64,000 nt of DNA from a bacterium (GTDB lineage Bacteria; Hydrothermota; UBA3073; JACQXS01; JAQTXJ01): positions 124,001 through 188,000 of the forward strand of contig JAQUPX010000001.1 of assembly GCA_028716385.1 (NCBI GenBank). The letters run 5' to 3'. The translations under genes were made by a program, and so were the position numbers. The notes under the pieces are model-generated. The model worked only from the letters and a program-made list of their open reading frames with translations. It was not told where the DNA came from and ran no database searches. Shown piece after piece: positions 1 through 7,806 of the stretch (the first letter of the stretch is position 1; the number at the start of each line of letters is the position of its first letter).

Positions 1-667
1 GTTCCGACCACGTTTGCGAAATAGTTTCAAGTTCAACGTCCGTTGGATTGCGCCCAATAGACTGGAAATGTTTTTGTATTGCATAAATTTCGGCAAGGGT
101 AAACGTGTATTGAGAGCTGATTCTGGCGAGCCTGTCGGGGGTTGCGTTTACGAGTTCTATTTCAACAAGGCTGAAATTATAAGTAGGGCTAGGAACTTCC
201 AGGTCTTTCATAGACGTTATGGTGCGTTGGATAGTGTGGTTAAGAAGCAATTTGCTCGTTATAAGATTTAATTCTTTGGGCGTAAGATTCCCGTGAAGTA
301 TGTATTTTTTGCCTGTCTGGACGCTTGATACACTCATAATGCCGATGTCTCTGATAGCTTTTATCGTGCTTTCCGTTACGGGGTCCATAACGCCGGGTTT
401 GTAGGCAACTTCTATGCTGTGACAAGTTTTGTCAGGAGTGGATGGCTGTGGAGCATCGGAAGATATTATTTCGTAACATTCAACTATATTGTCCGTAAGC
501 AGGTTTTTGGCTATTTTTTCTACAGTAGGGGCTAAAATATTGCCTGAAATATAGTAAATATAACTAATTTCACAATCTTTGATTTTAACGCCATATTCGG
601 AGATGGCTTTTTTTAGCGCTTCGTTTTCTGTTGTGTCTTTGTTTTTTCTAATTTCTATTTTCCACAT
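1..667 (-). CDS. purL: Phosphoribosylformylglycinamidine synthase, N-terminal part (cut by window start)
   Basis: The reverse strand is open from an ATG at 667 to the window edge (222 codons). It catalyses the ATP- and glutamine-dependent FGAR to FGAM step of purine synthesis. The first ~75 residues (MWKIEIRKNK...) and residues ~85-150 (IEVAYKPGVMDP...) each look like a PurS ferredoxin-like fold. They are followed by the PurL linker (SSQYTFTLAEIYAIQKHF) and the start of the conserved TWSEH motif at the edge. The E. coli-type PurL N-terminal domain is known to mimic a PurS dimer, so a fused tandem PurS arrangement fits. A GGAGGT ribosome site lies at 671-676. The ATPase domain is outside the window. 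Identification is from motifs only. Confidence 0.88.
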   Translation of the reverse strand, partial: MWKIEIRKNKDTTENEALKKAISEYGVKIKDCEISYIYYISGNILAPTVEKIAKNLLTDNIVECYEIISSDAPQPSTPDKTCHSIEVAYKPGVMDPVTESTIKAIRDIGIMSVSSVQTGKKYILHGNLTPKELNLITSKLLLNHTIQRTITSMKDLEVPSPTYNFSLVEIELVNATPDRLARISSQYTFTLAEIYAIQKHFQSIGRNPTDVELETISQTWSE

Positions 668-700
668 TTGACCTCCAAATTATCAAGTAACTTATTTAGA

Positions 701-728
701 CTTATAAAATATTATTAGAAAAAGTCAA
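701..728 (-). promoter_or_regulatory. Sigma70-type promoter for purL
   Basis: On the minus strand TTGACT (723-728) and TATAAG (701-706) are separated by 16 bases, about 34 bases upstream of the purL start. Seen by eye; no transcript evidence. Confidence 0.5.
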
Positions 729-773
729 TTTTTTTGTTAAAAACAACAAAGAATATGCTACAAATTCTAATCC

Positions 774-1020
774 AACCACAGAGCGCACAGAGAATAAAAA
801 AGGGTTGAGAACAAAAAATAAAGAGTTGAGAGTAAAAAATAGAGAGGACACAGAGAAAAGATTTAATACAAACCTGCAGATAATGAAAAAATTGTAGGGC
901 AAGGCGGAATTTATCCCGCTATGGCTTTAATCGGTCTTGTGTTATTAACCCTACACCTTTTGTCCTCTGCGCTCGGTCCGCCTCAGGCGGATTACCCCGC
1001 AATTTGCGGGGTGGTTGATT
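774..1020. repeat. CAGAG-type composite repeat filling the purL-rsmE gap
   Basis: The 445-base gap 668-1112 holds no gene apart from the two promoters. It contains AACCACAGAG...CACAGAGAA (774-794), A-rich TTGAGA units, AGAGAGGACACAGAGAAAAG (839-858), and then an inverted partner (CCTCTGCGCTC at 964, TGGTTGATTTT to 1022) interrupted by two palindromes. A further CTTTGCGTCTCTGCGGTGAA-type copy ends near 1064. Related modules recur at 4491-4660, 10780-10870, 50700-50795 and 53722-53803. Confidence 0.7.
977..1011. repeat. Two adjacent GC-rich palindromes (REP-like)
   Basis: TCCGCCTCAGGCGGA (977-991) and CCCCGC-AATTT-GCGGGG (995-1011) lie inside the inverted end of a CAGAG-type repeat. The same 15-mer recurs exactly at 11171-11185 and 63935-63949. 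Confidence 0.8.
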
Positions 1021-1077
1021 TTCTGTATCCTGTTTTTTGCGAACTTTGCGTCTCTGCGGTGAACCCTTTTTAAAACC

Positions 1078-1106
1078 TTGACGAAAAATAATAACTAAAA
1101 TATATT
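1078..1106 (+). promoter_or_regulatory. Sigma70-type promoter of rsmE, possibly leaderless
   Basis: TTGACG (1078-1083), a 17-base spacer, then TATATT (1101-1106). A start point 6-7 bases downstream would fall on the ATG at 1113. No Shine-Dalgarno sequence is seen before that ATG, which suggests a leaderless mRNA. Confidence 0.6.
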
Positions 1107-1112
1107 ATATTT

Positions 1113-1820
1113 ATGCAACTTTTTTATACTCCGCCGGAGCGTATCTCTGAAAACAGACTTGAAATAAACGGGGAAGAAGTAATTCACATAACAAAATCGT
1201 TAAGACATAAAGTGGGAGATACTATAAAAGTTTTGGACGGAAAAGGGACGGAATATACCGTAATGATAAAAGAACACAGGAGAGACAACTTGGTTTGTGA
1301 TATAATTGAGAAGCGCAGCGGGGTGATTAACAACAAGCGGGAACTTACGTTGTTTCAGGCAATTCCAAAACAGGGGAAGATGGATTTTGTCATTGAAAAA
1401 GCAACGGAATTAGGAGTGAAAAGAATCGTGCCGATTATTACAAAATATTCCGTTTGTGTACCCGGGAATGAAGACAATAAACTAAGACACTGGAATAATA
1501 TAGCAGTAAGCGCAATGAAACAATCTATGGGCGTGATTGTTCCAAAAATATCGGGTTTAATAAACTTCAATATTGCCGTAGAAGAAATTAAAGATTTTGA
1601 GTTGCCGATTATTGCCCATAATGACAGCAATTCCAGATATATAAGAGAGATAGTAAAGGACGTCAAAACCAGCGCTTTATTCATTGGACCGGAGGGCGGT
1701 TTTAGCGAAGAAGAAGTCAAGCTTGCCGTAGAAAAAGGCGCAATTCCCGCATCTTTTGGAGTTAAAAGATTGCGCAGTGAAACTGCCGCAATAGCAGGGT
1801 GTGCGCTGTTACTTATATGA
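1113..1820 (+). CDS. rsmE: 16S rRNA (uracil-1498-N3) methyltransferase RsmE
   Basis: This SPOUT-family enzyme methylates U1498 of 16S rRNA using S-adenosylmethionine. Its length of 235 residues is normal for the family. The N-terminal PUA-like part contains a HITKSLRHKVGD segment. The middle carries KMDFVIEKATELGVKRIVPI, and the C-terminal SAM-binding knot has IGPEGGFSEEEV followed by RLRSETAAIAG, the family signature. The ATG at 1113 lacks a ribosome site, but a well-spaced promoter ends seven bases before it. The gene stands alone between repeat-rich gaps. The family assignment is firm. Confidence 0.95.
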   Translation: MQLFYTPPERISENRLEINGEEVIHITKSLRHKVGDTIKVLDGKGTEYTVMIKEHRRDNLVCDIIEKRSGVINNKRELTLFQAIPKQGKMDFVIEKATELGVKRIVPIITKYSVCVPGNEDNKLRHWNNIAVSAMKQSMGVIVPKISGLINFNIAVEEIKDFELPIIAHNDSNSRYIREIVKDVKTSALFIGPEGGFSEEEVKLAVEKGAIPASFGVKRLRSETAAIAGCALLLI

Positions 1821-1830
1821 AAAACAATAT

Positions 1831-1861
1831 TAACAGGGACTCGAAGAGACTTTTAAGAGAT
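1831..1861. repeat. AAGAGACTT-type dispersed repeat, copy 1
   Basis: AACAGGGACTCGAAGAGACT and the following TTTAAGAGA match repeats at 55851-55917 and 60381-60416 (there on the opposite strand). It lies in the rsmE-priA gap, which otherwise shows nothing. Confidence 0.65.
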
Positions 1862-2044
1862 GAAAAAAGAAAAAATAATGAAACATGAAACCACTAGATT
1901 CCATCCTCCAAACGGACTGGCGGACAGGCACGATTTACACAAGATTAAAACGGAAAACAAAAAGCGTTGAGGTTTAAACAAAAAAGATAATTCTAGTATT
2001 AGAACGGCAAAAAATATATGAACAGGCAAAAAGTAGTCTCATGT

Positions 2045-2059
2045 CCCGCCTCTGGCGGA
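2045..2059. repeat. GC-rich palindrome at the priA start
   Basis: CCGCC-TCT-GGCGG flanked by C and A. It lies immediately inside the longest possible priA reading frame, whose first ATG (2041) touches the repeat. Confidence 0.7.
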
Positions 2060-2073
2060 AAAGAAATAAGAAA

Positions 2074-4032
2074 ATGAATCCTTACGAACCAAATTTTGTT
2101 CCGGATGTTTCAAAAAACACAAAGAAGGAGTATGTTCCACGCTCTCTTCCGGACTGTGTAGACGTGGCATTACCTGCGGGTGTTTTTACTTATGAAGTTC
2201 CGGAACAATTGCGTTCCGTAATAAAAGTAGGAATGCTTGTCGAAATCCCGTTTAATAATAAAAAGACAAGTGGCTGGGTAGTCGGCGTAAAAGAAAAAAA
2301 AGAGCTGTCTCATATTAAGAATATAAAAGAGTTGTTGCGGCTATGTTCTTCGGAATCTTTGATTTCCGTTGAGTTAATGGAGCTTGCAAAATGGATGTGC
2401 ACGTATTACCAGTCTAATATAGGCGCAGTTTTGAATCTTATGGTCCCTCCGTTTACGGAATCAATGCCGGTTTTTTCTTCCGAAACAAAACCAAAACTTA
2501 ACCTTTCAAAGGAAAAAGCTCCTTTTATAATTAATGAGGCATTAGAGGCAAAAAAGTTTAAAGTTGTATTGTTGCAGGGGTTAAACAGAGAAGCGATTTA
2601 TATCAAGACAATAAACGAGACATTAAGTTATAATAGAGACGTAATATTTCTTGTCCCGGGAATAGATTTGACTGCAAAAGTAGGTGTTTCTCTCGAAGAA
2701 CAATTTGGGAAAACGGTTGCTTTTTTACATTCGGGATTAAAGAAAACGGAGAGGTGGCTTGAGTGGTCGCGCATTAAAAAAGGAGATGCGAAAATAGTAG
2801 TAGGGACAATGAGCGCGGTTTTTGCGCCTGTCAATAAACTGGGAGTTATAATTCTGGATGAAGAAAATAATTCAAGAAGTTATAAAAGCGATAAACATCC
2901 TCATTATTCCGCTCAGACGGTATCCGTAATGAGAGCAAAAATAGAATCTTGTTTGTATGTAGCAGGCAGCACAATACCAAGCGTAGAAGCTTTTTATAAT
3001 ACCGAGCAAAAGAAAAGCACACTCTTTAAGTTAACATCTATGAGTAGATCTCCAAGGGTATCCATAGTTGATATGAGAGAAGAAGCGGATAGGCTTTTCT
3101 CCCAGAAGTTAAAATCAGTATTAAAGAGATACGTAGACAATAAAGAAAGAATTCTTTTATTTTTAAATCGCAAGGGATTTTCATCTTTTGTAATGTGTGA
3201 AGATTGCGGGTATATACCGGAATGTCCGAAATGCAGCATTCCGCTTACCTATTATAAAGCAGATGCGGATAGCACAAGACCTCATTTTTTAAAGTGTCAT
3301 TATTGCGGATACACAATGGAAGCAATAGGGTATTGCCCAAAATGCAAGGGGGTGCATTTAACTCGCAAAGGATTAGGAACTGCTCAGGTAGAGAGAAAGT
3401 TAAAAAATCTTTTCCCGGGGATAAATGTTTTCAGGTTAGATTCGGATAATATTTCCCAGGGGTATATAACTCATATATTCAAAGCTTTCGAGACCGGGAA
3501 GATTCAAGTTTTGGTTGGAACACAGTTGATTGCCAAGCCTTCGGAATTACCCGATATAGGTTTATTCGGGTTAATTTCTGCGGATACGTTTTTGAATTTT
3601 CCGGATTTTCGGTCTCCTGAACGGGCATACCTGATGTTTGGGGAACTCATAACGAAATCAAAAGAAGCGATTATCCAGACTTATAATCCCGGGCATAGAG
3701 TATTGCAATATTTGCGTTCCAATAATTATGCCGGTTTTTATAACGAGGAAAAGAATATAAGAAAAGAGCTTAATTATCCGCCGTATTCACACCTTATAAA
3801 AATAACTGCTGAAGGGATGAAAGAAGATGTTTTGCAGTCTAAAGCAGAGATTATTGCGAATAAATTAACGGAACTTAACTTGAGTTTTATAGGGCCTTCG
3901 TTTGCATTTGAAACCAAAAAACATAAAGCAAGTTTCCTTATCAAGATATCTAATCCCGCAACAATATCCTTAACGGAAAAGTTGCCGGCAGGGGTAAAAA
4001 TAGATATAGACCCAATAGAATTTTCTGCTTGA
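2074..4032 (+). CDS. priA: PriA-like primosomal protein with degenerate helicase motifs
   Basis: PriA is the primosomal 3'-5' helicase that reloads DnaB at stalled forks. The order fits the family: N-terminal 3'-DNA-binding domain (VDVALPAGVFTYEVPEQL), helicase lobes, eight-cysteine zinc region (CEDCGY, CPKCSIPL, CHYCGY, CPKCKG) and C-terminal domain. The usual Walker A (GxTGSGKT) is replaced by QGLNREAIY around 2575-2601. DEEH is DEEN, and the GRAGR motif VI is replaced by GELITKSKEA (from ~3640). ATP-driven unwinding is therefore unlikely, while DNA and zinc binding may remain. I start at the ATG at 2074 (652 aa). An in-frame ATG at 2041 would add 11 residues encoded largely by a palindromic repeat. 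No clear ribosome site precedes either. Confidence 0.85.
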   Translation: MNPYEPNFVPDVSKNTKKEYVPRSLPDCVDVALPAGVFTYEVPEQLRSVIKVGMLVEIPFNNKKTSGWVVGVKEKKELSHIKNIKELLRLCSSESLISVELMELAKWMCTYYQSNIGAVLNLMVPPFTESMPVFSSETKPKLNLSKEKAPFIINEALEAKKFKVVLLQGLNREAIYIKTINETLSYNRDVIFLVPGIDLTAKVGVSLEEQFGKTVAFLHSGLKKTERWLEWSRIKKGDAKIVVGTMSAVFAPVNKLGVIILDEENNSRSYKSDKHPHYSAQTVSVMRAKIESCLYVAGSTIPSVEAFYNTEQKKSTLFKLTSMSRSPRVSIVDMREEADRLFSQKLKSVLKRYVDNKERILLFLNRKGFSSFVMCEDCGYIPECPKCSIPLTYYKADADSTRPHFLKCHYCGYTMEAIGYCPKCKGVHLTRKGLGTAQVERKLKNLFPGINVFRLDSDNISQGYITHIFKAFETGKIQVLVGTQLIAKPSELPDIGLFGLISADTFLNFPDFRSPERAYLMFGELITKSKEAIIQTYNPGHRVLQYLRSNNYAGFYNEEKNIRKELNYPPYSHLIKITAEGMKEDVLQSKAEIIANKLTELNLSFIGPSFAFETKKHKASFLIKISNPATISLTEKLPAGVKIDIDPIEFSA

Positions 4033-4059
4033 GTGTAACCGTTTAATTAAAAAAATTGG

Positions 4060-4293
4060 TTATGCAACTACGATACAAGTGACAGTTGAGCTAACGCCGT
4101 CTATTTCATGTATTCTTTCAGCTACCAATTCTCCAAGAACTTTCAAATCTGCAGCTTCGACGTAAAGAATTACATCATAGATTCCCGTTACCATGTGTGC
4201 TCTTTGAACTTCTGTCATTGTGCGGACAGCCTTTAATACTTCTTCTGCTAATCCAGCCTTTAGCTTTATAAGAACATAAGCTCCGATTTTCAC
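4060..4293 (-). CDS. Stand-alone Lrp/AsnC ligand-binding (RAM) domain protein
   Basis: The 77-residue product corresponds to the C-terminal RAM domain of Lrp/AsnC regulators, with no DNA-binding helix-turn-helix. Visible are MKIGAYVLIKLKAGLAEEV, the central VTGIYDVILYVEAAD strand-turn and a final ISSTVTCIVVA-like strand (read as GVSSTVTCIVVA). Such proteins assemble into rings and bind amino acids. This one could act alone or modulate a full-length Lrp elsewhere. The start is GTG at 4293 with AGGAGG four bases upstream, and it has its own promoter. It is convergent with priA. Confidence 0.88.
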   Translation of the reverse strand: MKIGAYVLIKLKAGLAEEVLKAVRTMTEVQRAHMVTGIYDVILYVEAADLKVLGELVAERIHEIDGVSSTVTCIVVA

Positions 4294-4331
4294 TATGCCT
4301 CCTTTACCAAAAACAATATTATTATTTTAGA

Positions 4332-4360
4332 AATTTAATGACAAACTCCTTTATTGTCAA
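4332..4360 (-). promoter_or_regulatory. Sigma70-type promoter for the RAM-domain gene
   Basis: On the minus strand TTGACA (4355-4360), a 17-base spacer, then TAAATT (4332-4337), about 38 bases before the GTG start. Confidence 0.55.
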
Positions 4361-4490
4361 GAAAATTCATTTTAAGAGTTTTAACATATAGAAATCTTAA
4401 ATTGTTTGGGACCTAAGTTATTTTAATTGACATATATTTTTTCCAGTGATAACAATCTCTATAAAACAAAAGACAGAATACAGAAAGATT

Positions 4491-4660
4491 AACCACAGAG
4501 CACTCAGAGAAAAATATAGAATTTAAACTTAGAAGATAACAGACAAAAAATAGGGAGATAGAAAACGGAGAGGTCACAGAGAAGAGATATGAAATTGTTG
4601 GAGATTAATAGATGTCTCTGTGTTCGGAGTTTACCCCGCTTTGGCGGGGTGGTTGGTTTT
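4491..4660. repeat. CAGAG-type composite repeat with inverted ends
   Basis: This occupies most of the gene-free stretch 4361-4672. AACCACAGAGCACTCAGAGA (4491-4510) is matched in reverse by TCTCTGTGTTC (from 4615) and TGGTTGGTTTT (4650-4660). The internal AGAGGTCACAGAGAAGAGAT resembles 839-862. A CCCCGC-TTTG-GCGGGG palindrome (4634-4649) interrupts the right end, as in the copy at 774-1020. Confidence 0.65.
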
Positions 4661-4672
4661 TATGTGTGATGG

Positions 4673-5821
4673 ATGACCTTTATGAATAATCACAGGGAAC
4701 ATCTTGAGGAGTTGGAAATGCAAACGCTTGCTTCTTTTGCGATGCATTCGCAAGACTCAAAGGGAAGGCGATACGATGAACCACAGGACGAATACCGCAC
4801 TTGTTACCAGCGAGACCGCGATAGGATAATTCACAGCCCGGCGTTTCGCAGGCTGGAATACAAGACACAGGTATTTGTTAATCACGAAGGAGATTACTAC
4901 AGAACAAGATTAACCCATACGATAGAAGTGAACCAACTCGCAAGAACGGTAGCGAGAACGATGAGGTTAAACGAAGATTTGGTAGATGCGATATCTCTTG
5001 CGCACGACATAGGGCATACTCCTTTTGGGCATGCAGGAGAAGAAGTTTTAAATGAATTGATGAAACAAAATGGTGGTTTTGAGCATAATCGCCAGGGGTT
5101 AAAAGTTGTGGACGAATTTGGCGGAAGGTATCCGGATTTTAAGGGTATCAATTTAACTTTTGAAACCCGTGAGGGCATAATAAAACATACAAGCCTATAC
5201 GATAAGGTGCAGGAAGTTAAAGAGTTTTATCCCGGGCTTGCTCCAACGCTTGAAACACAGGTTGTAAACGTGGTGGATGAAATAGCATATAATTCACACG
5301 ACCTTGATGATGGGCTTAAGTCGGGGTACATTAGCACAAAACAATTAGAAAAGGTGACACTCTGGAGCAATATATATAATAGTGTAGGAATAGAAGACGA
5401 AAGACTTCGTAAATATAAAACCATACGCGAATTAATAAATACTCAAATAAAAGACGTCATTGGTAATACCGAAAAACAAATAGAAAAACATAACATAAAA
5501 ACAGTAGAAGACGTAAGGCAACACAAAACTCCTATTATGAAATTTAGCCCGGAGCATCAAACCTTGCAGAAAGAGTTGCAGGATTTTTTGTATGAAAATC
5601 TTTATAAACATAAGAACACTGTAAGCTTAAACGAAAAAGCCAAAGTATATATTACGGAATTGTTTAATGCGTATGTTAATGGCGACAGACAATTACCTGT
5701 TTATTTTGGAGAGCTTGCGCAGAAAGATAAATATCAAGCAGTATGTGATTATATAGCTGGAATGACGGACAGATTTGCACAGCAGGAATACGAGCGGTTA
5801 TGCACGACCTCTAAAATATAG
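4673..5821 (+). CDS. dgt: Deoxyguanosinetriphosphate triphosphohydrolase-like HD protein
   Basis: HD-domain dNTP triphosphohydrolase (382 aa), which cleaves dGTP or other dNTPs to the nucleoside and triphosphate. The family N-terminus is clear (QRDRDRIIHSPAFRRLEYKT). The metal-binding HD residues are in RLTHTIEVNQLA and SLAHDIGHTPFGHAGEEVL, with a further DEIAYNSHDLDDG. Start choice is uncertain: ATG at 4673 or 4682, neither with a visible ribosome site, because a dispersed repeat abuts the gene. The DUF3857 gene follows after 32 bases. Substrate preference cannot be read from sequence. Confidence 0.93.
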   Translation: MTFMNNHREHLEELEMQTLASFAMHSQDSKGRRYDEPQDEYRTCYQRDRDRIIHSPAFRRLEYKTQVFVNHEGDYYRTRLTHTIEVNQLARTVARTMRLNEDLVDAISLAHDIGHTPFGHAGEEVLNELMKQNGGFEHNRQGLKVVDEFGGRYPDFKGINLTFETREGIIKHTSLYDKVQEVKEFYPGLAPTLETQVVNVVDEIAYNSHDLDDGLKSGYISTKQLEKVTLWSNIYNSVGIEDERLRKYKTIRELINTQIKDVIGNTEKQIEKHNIKTVEDVRQHKTPIMKFSPEHQTLQKELQDFLYENLYKHKNTVSLNEKAKVYITELFNAYVNGDRQLPVYFGELAQKDKYQAVCDYIAGMTDRFAQQEYERLCTTSKI

Positions 5822-5853
5822 TTTAGGACATAAATCAAAATAGGAGGAGAAAA

Positions 5854-7806
5854 ATGTATTTATTATTAAGCTTATTTATTGCAGGGGCTTCTGCTATCAC
5901 TCCCGAAGAACTAATTAAAAGCAATCTTACAAAAGCGCAATATCCAAATGCCGGTGCAGTAGTTCTTTTGGACAGGCAGGTATTAAAAATAAATGAGGAC
6001 AAAACGAGTTCTATCTCCCGTGAACTAATAGTTAAAATTTTTGATGATAGGGGAAAAGCCGAATACGGCGACATTAAAACTCATTATAATTTGGAAACAC
6101 AGAAATTCGCTCTTATAAAAGCCTGCACATATACTTCAGACGGCAGGGTTGTTAAACCGGAAACTTCTGCAATTACAGACCTTTCTGCACCTGAAGTTTT
6201 TAATGCGGCGGCTTACACAAATGCAAAAGTAAAAATAGTTTCTTTCCCGGCGCTTGAACCTAACGCAGTAATTGATTTTAAGTATAAATTAACAAACAAG
6301 AAAGATAAATATTTTTTCGGAGAGGTAGTGTTTACAGGCAAAGAACCAATATTAAGAAAAGAGTTTAAGATTATAGCGCCTAAAAGTATTAAATTTAAGC
6401 ACATTCTTGTAAACGGAGATATTGTTCCTCAGATTGAAAAAAAAGGAAACACGACTACGTATTTATGGGTTGTGGAGAATATCGTTCCGATAGTTACGGA
6501 ACCCGATATGCCTGCTTTTGCAGAGATTGCGCCAAGACTTGTGTATAGTTCTTTTGATTCGTGGGATGAGGTGTCAAAATATTTAAGCGAGCCGTTTTAT
6601 AAAAATATGGTAATAAATAAAAGAATGGGAGATGAGTTGAAAGCTCTTACAAAAAACAAGACCCCCGAAGACATAATAAGAATTTGTTTCTTAAAAGTAA
6701 TGACAGAATATAGGAACATCAGAATTCCTGTCGGGACTGCCGGGTATGTTCCCAACAAGGCAGATAAAGTTTATTATAATAAGTACGGTGACTCCAGAGA
6801 TAAAGCAGTTTTGCTTTGTGCATTATTAAAAGGGGCAGGCATTAACGCGTCTCCTATGTTTATAAATAAAGATGGAGTATCCCTTATAAAAGACATTCCT
6901 TCTCCGACTATGTTTAACTGGATGCTTGTCGTAGTGCAACACGAAGCGGGTTGGTTTTTGTTAGACCCGTTGGCGACGACTGCCGATTTGGGATATATGC
7001 CCGAGGAAGTCCAGGGAGTAGAGGGGATGATTTTGTTTAAGGATTCTTACGTTTTTAAACCTACTATGACAATGCCCGGGGAAAAGAACCTGTCTTCTTC
7101 TTCAATGCATCTTATTCTTTCGGACAGTGGAGATTTGAAAGGAGAGATTTTTACGGAATTAAGCGGTTTGTATAGTCGCAGAGCGCGTTATGCTATGCAG
7201 GATAAAACACCAAAAGAATTGGATATGATGCTTGAAAATAATACAAGCAGGTTCGGGACAAGTGCTAAATTTGTTTCTCATTTCGTATCTGATTTAAAGG
7301 ATGTTACGGTTCCTGTGGAAATAAACGTATCTTTTGAAACGCAAAAGTTTTGCATACCTGAGGGCAAAGAAATGAAGTTTTTCATCCCTGGCAATCCGTT
7401 TAGTTTTTCTGACATTGAAGGATTTGTCGGGTTGAACAAAAGAAATTATGGTTTACGATTATTAACGGCACGGGTTATAGAAGAGAACATAGACATTGCT
7501 ATCCCGGAAGGTTTTGTGTTGGACGGTTCGCCAAAGGTCGTAGAGATAGAAAATGAATTTGGGACTCTTAGTATTTCCGAAGAGATGCAGTCCAATAAGA
7601 TAGTTTACAAATCTAAATTGGAAGTAAAGCCTCCGTATATATCGGCGACGGATTACGACAAATTCGCTTCTTTTATTTCGGAATTTACGAAACCCCAGAC
7701 TCGCTGGGTAACGTTGAAATATACAGGCGCAAAAACAAACTCAACTCCTGCAGAAGGGGTAGTAAAACATTCAGAGAAAAGCAAATCTGCGGGGAATAAA
7801 AAGTGA
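5854..7806 (+). CDS. Exported DUF3857/transglutaminase-like protein, catalytically degenerate
   Basis: The 650-residue protein has a short signal peptide (MYLLLSLFIAGASA), an N-terminal DUF3857 beta domain (to ~residue 230) and a transglutaminase-like core at ~260-380. In active relatives the core has GDCKDKA and an FNH or FDH motif. Here residue 314 is Ser in YGDSRDKAVLL, and the His position reads FNWMLVV, although LLDPLA is kept. The Cys and His of the triad are therefore missing and a structural or binding role is more likely. AGGAGGAGAAAA precedes the ATG. The stop overlaps the next gene's GTG by 4 bp, implying translational coupling with the DUF362 protein. The role is unknown. Confidence 0.8.
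   Translation: MYLLLSLFIAGASAITPEELIKSNLTKAQYPNAGAVVLLDRQVLKINEDKTSSISRELIVKIFDDRGKAEYGDIKTHYNLETQKFALIKACTYTSDGRVVKPETSAITDLSAPEVFNAAAYTNAKVKIVSFPALEPNAVIDFKYKLTNKKDKYFFGEVVFTGKEPILRKEFKIIAPKSIKFKHILVNGDIVPQIEKKGNTTTYLWVVENIVPIVTEPDMPAFAEIAPRLVYSSFDSWDEVSKYLSEPFYKNMVINKRMGDELKALTKNKTPEDIIRICFLKVMTEYRNIRIPVGTAGYVPNKADKVYYNKYGDSRDKAVLLCALLKGAGINASPMFINKDGVSLIKDIPSPTMFNWMLVVVQHEAGWFLLDPLATTADLGYMPEEVQGVEGMILFKDSYVFKPTMTMPGEKNLSSSSMHLILSDSGDLKGEIFTELSGLYSRRARYAMQDKTPKELDMMLENNTSRFGTSAKFVSHFVSDLKDVTVPVEINVSFETQKFCIPEGKEMKFFIPGNPFSFSDIEGFVGLNKRNYGLRLLTARVIEENIDIAIPEGFVLDGSPKVVEIENEFGTLSISEEMQSNKIVYKSKLEVKPPYISATDYDKFASFISEFTKPQTRWVTLKYTGAKTNSTPAEGVVKHSEKSKSAGNKK

Noticed and set aside
14-425. Short frames on both strands in the first 425 bases
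   Set aside because: They lie within the purL coding region in other frames; purL motifs are clear on the minus strand.
702-902. 66-codon frame on the minus strand in the purL-rsmE gap
   Set aside because: It is a translation of CAGAG and TTGAGA dispersed repeats with biased Leu/Phe composition; no ribosome site or family match.
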